Source: Methanobrevibacter sp. (GTDB lineage Archaea; Methanobacteriota; Methanobacteria; Methanobacteriales; Methanobacteriaceae). From it: 8,087 bases of DNA. Position 1 is the first letter of the stretch. The number at the start of each line of letters is the position of its first letter. Of the stretch, positions 4,040-8,087 are shown in pieces. The DNA lies in assembly GCA_017652345.1 (NCBI GenBank), contig JAGCBE010000431.1, positions 1 to 8,087 on the forward strand. The letters run 5' to 3'. The position numbers were made by a program, and so were the translations under genes. The notes beneath the pieces are model-generated. The model saw nothing but the letters and a program-made list of their open reading frames with translations. It searched no databases and was not told where the DNA came from.

Positions 4040-6769
4040 TCAATGCTTCAATTCAAGCAAGAACTCATTAGCGTCTTCATGTACAGGGTCAATGGAAATG
4101 GCTTTTTTAACAAAGGATAAAGCCCCTAACTTATCATCTTGCTCATAAAGTATTTTACCAATGAGATAATATGCATCAGCACTATCCTCCTTGATGATGA
4201 TATTGGTCAGTATCTCTTTAGCAATGCTGTAATTTCCCTTATTGAATTCCTCTAATGCATCATCATAAGCTTCATCTAAAGGATTTATATTGTTTATATC
4301 TTCATCTGCCTTATTTTCTGGCTCTGATTCTATAGTTTCTTTATCTTCTTCATTTTCCATATTATTTTTCTCTTTTTGATTATAATATGTTTCATTATAG
4401 GATATATTGTCCTCTAGATCCTGATTTTCCAAAGCGGATAATTCCTCTGGAGATAACTTATTCATCTCTTCCCACATATAATCCAAAATGAATTCAGTCG
4501 CTTTCTTATGCAATGGCTTGTTATCATTTCCGCATTTAGGTGAGTAGATACAGGAAGGACAACCGTTTTCACATTCACAGGTCTTAAGCAGGTTCCTTGT
4601 GGAATTGGTTAATTTGCTGAATACATCAATTGCCTTTTCACAAATACCAATTCCTCCTTCATATGCATCATAAATGAAAATGGAAGCTTCTTGAGTGTCT
4701 TCATGATAATTGGTTGAAAGTCCGCCAATATCAAACCTATCGCACATAACGTGAAGTGGGAAGAGTCCTATCAAGGCATGTTCTGCACCATGAAGACCTC
4801 CTGGGAAGACTTCGCTATCATTTTTAAATCTCTCTTCCAATGTCTCCTTGACGCTATCTGGAATGGTAAACCATAATCCTTTTGTCTTGAATTTCAAAGG
4901 AGGCAAGTCTAGAATGTATGTTCCGATTGTCTTTGAAAACTCCATTCTTTTGTATTTGTAATAGTCCTCTTCTACTTCAAGCTCTCCATAATGAACTGTA
5001 AAGTCTCCGATTTTAACCTTTTTGATCTTCTTAATGATTTTTGTTTCAGTTCTTTTTAGTGCAATTGTATGTGCATTCACATCCCTTTTAATCACATCTA
5101 TAATGTGAGTGTTGAAGTCAACGTCTGTTACAATGTAAGTCTGACCCTTATTGATTAAAATAGCTCCTTCATGAGCTTCCCTATACATTTGAGACCTTTC
5201 TATCTTTTCAATCAACTGATTTCCATTCATAACGCTGAATATTTCATTTGAAATCTGATCAAGTGAAAATTCAAAGGCAGGATTGTCGTCATAAGGATAA
5301 ATGTAAAGTCCTGCACTCTTCCTCAAGTCTCTGTTTTGAACGATGTTTTCTATGAATTCCTCATCTACATTGAATATCTCTTTTATCTCCTCTGGAGCAA
5401 GAGGCAATTCATTTGCAGCGCAGATGATATGATTATTCAATAATTTCTCATTATTCAAATCAATTACAACGTTTTCATGAGGCTTGTCGAAGAAGAATTC
5501 AGGGTTTTTCATAAAGTATTGGTCTAATTGGTTTTCAAAAGCAACCAATATGACAAGGGATTTCTGATTTCCTCTACCTGATCTTCCTCCCTGTTGCCAG
5601 GTTGAAATCATGGATCCAGGGAATCCTGAAATGATTACAGCATCCAAACTTCCTACATCAATACCTAATTCAAGTGCATTTGTGGAAGTCACTCCCAAAT
5701 ATTTTCTTGATTTTAGGCCATCTTCTATTTCCCTTCTATCTTCAGCCAAATAACCTGCTCTATAAGCTGAAATCCTATCCACATACCTTTTTTTAGTATG
5801 CTCCATATCCCTTTTTGTCCATAAAGCAATCAATTCTGCAATCTTTCTACTTGATGTGAAGCATAATGTTTGTATGTCTTTAAGCAGCAAATAAAGGAAA
5901 ATCCTTTCAGTTTCCTGGTGTATAGAGAGATTCTCATCATCAGAATGGACTGGCAATTTCTTATATGGGTTATATAGGATAAAGTCTTTCTCACCGCTTG
6001 GAGAGCTATCTTCATCAATCAATTCAAATTCCTCTCCAGTCAGCTTTTCTGCAAGTTCCAAAGGATTTGCAAGAGTTGCAGATGACAGAATGAATTTCGG
6101 ATCGGAACCATAGAAATTAGCGATTCTCTTCAACCTTCTGATTAGGAATGCTACATTGGAACCGAATATTCCCTTATAGTAATGGGCTTCATCAATAACA
6201 ATATACTTTAAATTTGAATAGAAGCGTTCCCATTGGTGATGCCATTGCAAGATCAAATGGATTTGGTATGGATTTGTAAGGATAACCCGTGATTCCTGTC
6301 TTATATTATATCTCTTAGCCTTTGGAGTGTCTCCATCATATGGATTAGGATTAATGTCAAGATCTAATTCCTTATCGAATTTCCTTAAAACCTTCAATTG
6401 ATCGTAAGACAATGCCTTTGCTGGATAAATGTATAATGCACAAGCATCATTATCCTTAATGAGCTCTTCCAATACAGGCAAGTTAAAGGATAATGTCTTT
6501 CCACTTGCAGTTGGTGTTGTAATTATTATGTTCTTTTCTTCTCTGGATTTTTCAATAGCTAAAGCCTGATGTTTGTATAGCTTTATTTCCCTTTCATCAA
6601 GGTAGTCCAATATCTTTTTCTCTAACTTATCTACCTTTTTATAGCTAGCCTCTTTTGCTGGAATAGTCTCGACATGCTCGATTTTTTTTCTAAAACGAAT
6701 ATCGTTTTTGAACTTGTCGATATTTTCCATCTCTTCCTTGTCTTTAGCTATATCAGTCATAATAATCAT
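4040..6769 (-). CDS. MrfA/YprA-type DEAH helicase with DUF1998 (MZB) zinc domain and C-terminal TPR
   Basis: A 909-aa superfamily 2 DNA helicase. Q-like motif LYKHQALAI (64-72); Walker A TPTASGKT (85-92); DEAH box IDEAHYY (192-198); motif III SAT (230-232); motif IV TLCFTSSRK (301-309); motif V region TSTNALELGIDVG (361-373); motif VI QQGGRSGRG (392-400). The C-terminal part holds the zinc domain once called DUF1998: GLHGAEHALIGLFPL (658-672), YDAYEGGIGI (700-709) and a cysteine cluster in CECENGCPSCIYSPKC (731-746). This order matches MrfA/YprA, a 3'-5' helicase for excision of crosslinker-type damage. After an acidic linker (about 771-832) come two TPR units (834-901), an extension beyond the usual ~750 aa. 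It heads the operon with the 99-aa gene and exonuclease. Start: ATG 6769 and ATG 6760 lack an SD; ATG 6730 (Met14) has AAGGA 4 nt ahead and is a fair alternative, as nothing conserved is lost. Confidence 0.9.
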   Translation of the reverse strand: MIIMTDIAKDKEEMENIDKFKNDIRFRKKIEHVETIPAKEASYKKVDKLEKKILDYLDEREIKLYKHQALAIEKSREEKNIIITTPTASGKTLSFNLPVLEELIKDNDACALYIYPAKALSYDQLKVLRKFDKELDLDINPNPYDGDTPKAKRYNIRQESRVILTNPYQIHLILQWHHQWERFYSNLKYIVIDEAHYYKGIFGSNVAFLIRRLKRIANFYGSDPKFILSSATLANPLELAEKLTGEEFELIDEDSSPSGEKDFILYNPYKKLPVHSDDENLSIHQETERIFLYLLLKDIQTLCFTSSRKIAELIALWTKRDMEHTKKRYVDRISAYRAGYLAEDRREIEDGLKSRKYLGVTSTNALELGIDVGSLDAVIISGFPGSMISTWQQGGRSGRGNQKSLVILVAFENQLDQYFMKNPEFFFDKPHENVVIDLNNEKLLNNHIICAANELPLAPEEIKEIFNVDEEFIENIVQNRDLRKSAGLYIYPYDDNPAFEFSLDQISNEIFSVMNGNQLIEKIERSQMYREAHEGAILINKGQTYIVTDVDFNTHIIDVIKRDVNAHTIALKRTETKIIKKIKKVKIGDFTVHYGELEVEEDYYKYKRMEFSKTIGTYILDLPPLKFKTKGLWFTIPDSVKETLEERFKNDSEVFPGGLHGAEHALIGLFPLHVMCDRFDIGGLSTNYHEDTQEASIFIYDAYEGGIGICEKAIDVFSKLTNSTRNLLKTCECENGCPSCIYSPKCGNDNKPLHKKATEFILDYMWEEMNKLSPEELSALENQDLEDNISYNETYYNQKEKNNMENEEDKETIESEPENKADEDINNINPLDEAYDDALEEFNKGNYSIAKEILTNIIIKEDSADAYYLIGKILYEQDDKLGALSFVKKAISIDPVHEDANEFLLELKH

Positions 6770-6813
6770 TAAAAATCTAATTAAGAAATTAAGTAAATAA
6801 ATAAATTATTGAT

Positions 6814-6822
6814 TAATATAAA
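6814..6822 (-). promoter_or_regulatory. Candidate TATA box of the helicase operon
   Basis: TTTATATTA on the minus strand is centred about 49 bp before ATG 6769, giving a leader of about 20 nt to that ATG or about 60 nt to the alternative ATG at 6730. An A-rich stretch precedes it as in archaeal BRE elements. The flanking DNA is AT-rich enough that a chance match cannot be excluded. Confidence 0.35.
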
Positions 6823-6844
6823 TTTAAATATATATTTGTAAAGC

Positions 6845-6893
6845 GAATTTAATAAAACTTATCATATATTTCTTTTTGAATTAAATAAAACTT
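6845..6893. repeat. 16-bp near-perfect direct repeat in the divergent promoter region
   Basis: GAATTTAATAAAACTT (6845-6860) recurs as GAATTAAATAAAACTT (6878-6893): 15 of 16 bases match and the starts are 33 bp apart (three helical turns). It lies just upstream of the helicase TATA box. It could be a regulator site pair or chance in AT-rich DNA. Confidence 0.4.
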
Positions 6894-6969
6894 TTCCTAT
6901 TAGTTTTCATTTGCTCTATGTTTATTTACTTAAATACAAAAATTAAAATATTTCATAAATTAATATAAG

Positions 6970-7015
6970 TATAGATATGACTATATATTGGAATTATAGA
7001 TTATGACTATAGATA
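6970..7015 (+). promoter_or_regulatory. Operator-like cluster: repeated TATAGAT / TATAG-N-CTATA sites before the UvrD-like gene
   Basis: TATAGATATGACTATA (6970-6985) and TATAGATTATGACTATA (6995-7011) differ by one inserted base and start 25 bp apart. Each is also an inverted repeat, TATAG with 6 or 7 bases to CTATA. A third TATAGATA begins at 7008. The first copy overlaps the likely TATA box and the later ones lie near the expected transcription start, a placement fitting a repressor. No known regulator is recognised. Confidence 0.45.
6982..6988 (+). promoter_or_regulatory. Candidate TATA box of the UvrD-like gene
   Basis: TATATAT lies about 60 bp before the TTG start. A transcription start near 7010 would leave a leader of about 35 nt containing the SD site. 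It overlaps the end of the first TATAG-N-CTATA palindrome. Confidence 0.35.
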
Positions 7016-7033
7016 AAGATTTTAATAAATGTA

Positions 7034-7040
7034 AGAGGGG
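7034..7040 (+). promoter_or_regulatory. Ribosome binding site that fixes the TTG start of the UvrD-like gene
   Basis: AGAGGGG sits 5 nt before TTG 7046. No ATG or GTG is in frame between the upstream stop (7010-7012) and the Walker A region, so this SD site decides the start. Confidence 0.7.
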
Positions 7041-7045
7041 TAAAT

Positions 7046-8087
7046 TTGATAGATTATAAGGAATTTGAAGAAATCGTTGTAAATGTTTTAGAAAGGGATA
7101 TTTCTTCAAATGAAGACCAAAAATTAGCTATTTCATCACCTAAAGATCAGTCATTGTTTATTGTTGCAGGACCTGGTTCAGGCAAAACAACAGTAATGGT
7201 GATTAAGATATTGAAGTTTATTTTTGTAGATGACGTTTCACCTAATGAGATACTCGCAACTACTTTTACAAGAAAGGCAGCAAGCGAACTCCTGTCACGT
7301 ATTCTTAGCTGGGGAGACAAGATAAAATCCAAACTCATTGCCAATTATATGGAAAAGATGTTCAGCGGTGAAATCACTGATGATTCCATAATAAAGGAAA
7401 TCAATAGGATTGACTTCAATCAGATCAATATTGGAACCATAGACAGCATTGCAGACGAATTATTGCGTATTTATCGTCAAGCAGGAACAAGCCAACCTAT
7501 TCTAATAGAGGATTTCGTTGCAAATTCCGTTATGATAAACGAATGTCTGCTAAAGGATGACAGATATAAGCATGATTCATTGCAGGAGTATTTAGCAGAG
7601 ATAACAGGTAAGCAATCCAACACTGAACAAAAGCCAAAAGTAAAGAATCTTACAATGATGGCAAGCATATTGATTGAAATCAAGGAACATATCTACTACA
7701 ATATGGTAGACATCAATAAGATTTTAACTGATATTCAATCTACAGAAATAGGAAAGCAAATGGCCTTAAACCTAATTTTAGAATATGCTGAAATACTTAA
7801 AAGCCAGAATATCTATGATTTTGCAATGCTCGAAACTGAATTTTTAAGAAGATTGAATTCAGATAGCTTGGATGTGTTCTTGAATGATATTAAGATCATT
7901 GTAGTTGATGAATATCAGGATACAAACCTATTGCAAGAGAGCATTGACTTTAAAATTGCTGAATCTGCCATTAAAAATGGTGGAAACATCACTGTTGTAG
8001 GGGATGATGACCAATCTTTATACAGGTTTAGAGGAGCTAGTGTAGACTTATTCACCAATTTCATTGAAAGAATCGGCAGAATTGGAA
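7046..8087 (+). CDS. UvrD/Rep-family superfamily 1 DNA helicase, N-terminal part (3' end outside window)
   Basis: A 3'-5' DNA helicase of the UvrD/PcrA/Rep type; 347 codons are present and the frame is still open at the right edge. Starting at TTG 7046, the Q motif is NEDQKLAI (22-29), Walker A is AGPGSGKTT (41-49), motif Ia is TTFTRKAASELLSRI, and GTIDSIADELLRIYR follows. Walker B is VVDEYQDTN (Asp288, Glu289) and motif III is VVGDDDQSLYRFRG (317-330). Between Ib and II lies a helical 1B-like insertion. The first in-frame ATG comes after Walker A (residue 52), so an ATG start would destroy the ATPase; TTG with its SD site is the only workable start. Motifs IV-VI and any C-terminal nuclease or extra domain are off the window, so UvrD, PcrA-like helicase or a RecB-like fusion cannot be told apart. 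The gene is divergent from the MrfA-like operon. Confidence 0.9.
   Translation, partial: MIDYKEFEEIVVNVLERDISSNEDQKLAISSPKDQSLFIVAGPGSGKTTVMVIKILKFIFVDDVSPNEILATTFTRKAASELLSRILSWGDKIKSKLIANYMEKMFSGEITDDSIIKEINRIDFNQINIGTIDSIADELLRIYRQAGTSQPILIEDFVANSVMINECLLKDDRYKHDSLQEYLAEITGKQSNTEQKPKVKNLTMMASILIEIKEHIYYNMVDINKILTDIQSTEIGKQMALNLILEYAEILKSQNIYDFAMLETEFLRRLNSDSLDVFLNDIKIIVVDEYQDTNLLQESIDFKIAESAIKNGGNITVVGDDDQSLYRFRGASVDLFTNFIERIGRIG

Larger units (their letters stand above)
6789..6933. repeat. 13-bp inverted repeat flanking the divergent promoter region
   Basis: TTAAGTAAATAAA (6789-6801) is the exact reverse complement of TTTATTTACTTAA (6921-6933). Each divergent transcript direction thus carries the same TTTATTTACTTAA, close to the helicase start on one side and upstream of the UvrD gene on the other. 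A similar TTTATTTACTTA occurs in the rad50 terminator (1450-1461), so it may be a common AT-rich word here. Confidence 0.45.

Noticed and set aside
3867..4148. 93-codon plus-strand open frame rich in Phe/Ile/Tyr that looks like a membrane protein
   Set aside because: It runs through the AT-rich gap and the antisense of two real genes; the hydrophobic look comes from T-rich DNA.
5830..6018. 62-codon minus-strand open frame within the helicase
   Set aside because: It is an alternative frame of the same strand as the helicase, whose motifs continue unbroken through this stretch.
7147..7683. Minus-strand open frames of 65 and 68 codons (7147-7344, 7477-7683)
   Set aside because: Both are antisense to the UvrD-like helicase motifs and lack SD sites.

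Overview
The window reads as chromosomal DNA of an AT-rich euryarchaeon, most likely a Methanobrevibacter-type methanogen. The evidence is an archaeal-style Rad50, a TIR-like protein that closely matches what I remember of MTH538 from Methanothermobacter, very AT-rich spacers, TTTATATA-like TATA boxes, oligo-T terminators without strong GC hairpins, and GGTGAT-type Shine-Dalgarno sites. Assignment to genus is inference.

Layout. (1) Positions 1-1409, plus strand: the C-terminal half of rad50, entered just before its zinc hook and ending at a stem-loop plus oligo-T terminator. (2) Positions 1579-1998, minus strand, convergent with rad50: a 139-aa stand-alone TIR-like (MTH538/ThsB-type) protein with its own SD site and promoter. 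(3) Positions 1999-2581: an extremely AT-rich spacer without a credible gene. It holds a possible small minus-strand RNA (TATA box, small GC-richer island with two palindromes, oligo-T end) and the terminator of the next operon. (4) Positions 2582-6769, minus strand, transcribed right to left: a 909-aa DEAH helicase with a DUF1998/MZB zinc domain and a C-terminal TPR, then an unrecognised 99-aa protein, then a 351-aa YprB-type DEDDh exonuclease. This resembles the MrfA-MrfB (YprA-YprB) repair pair of Bacillus, with a small gene between the two and the TPR on the helicase. (5) Positions 6770-7045: a divergent promoter region with several repeat families. (6) Positions 7046 to the right edge, plus strand: the N-terminal part of a UvrD/Rep-type SF1 helicase that starts at TTG.

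Taken together this is a DNA-repair neighbourhood: double-strand break processing (Rad50), a probable helicase-exonuclease excision module, and a UvrD-like helicase. A TIR-fold protein of unknown role lies next to rad50. The points most worth following are the archaeal MrfAB-like operon with its extra small gene, the TIR-like protein without an obvious catalytic glutamate, the candidate small RNA, and the repeated TATAGAT operator-like motif in front of the UvrD gene.
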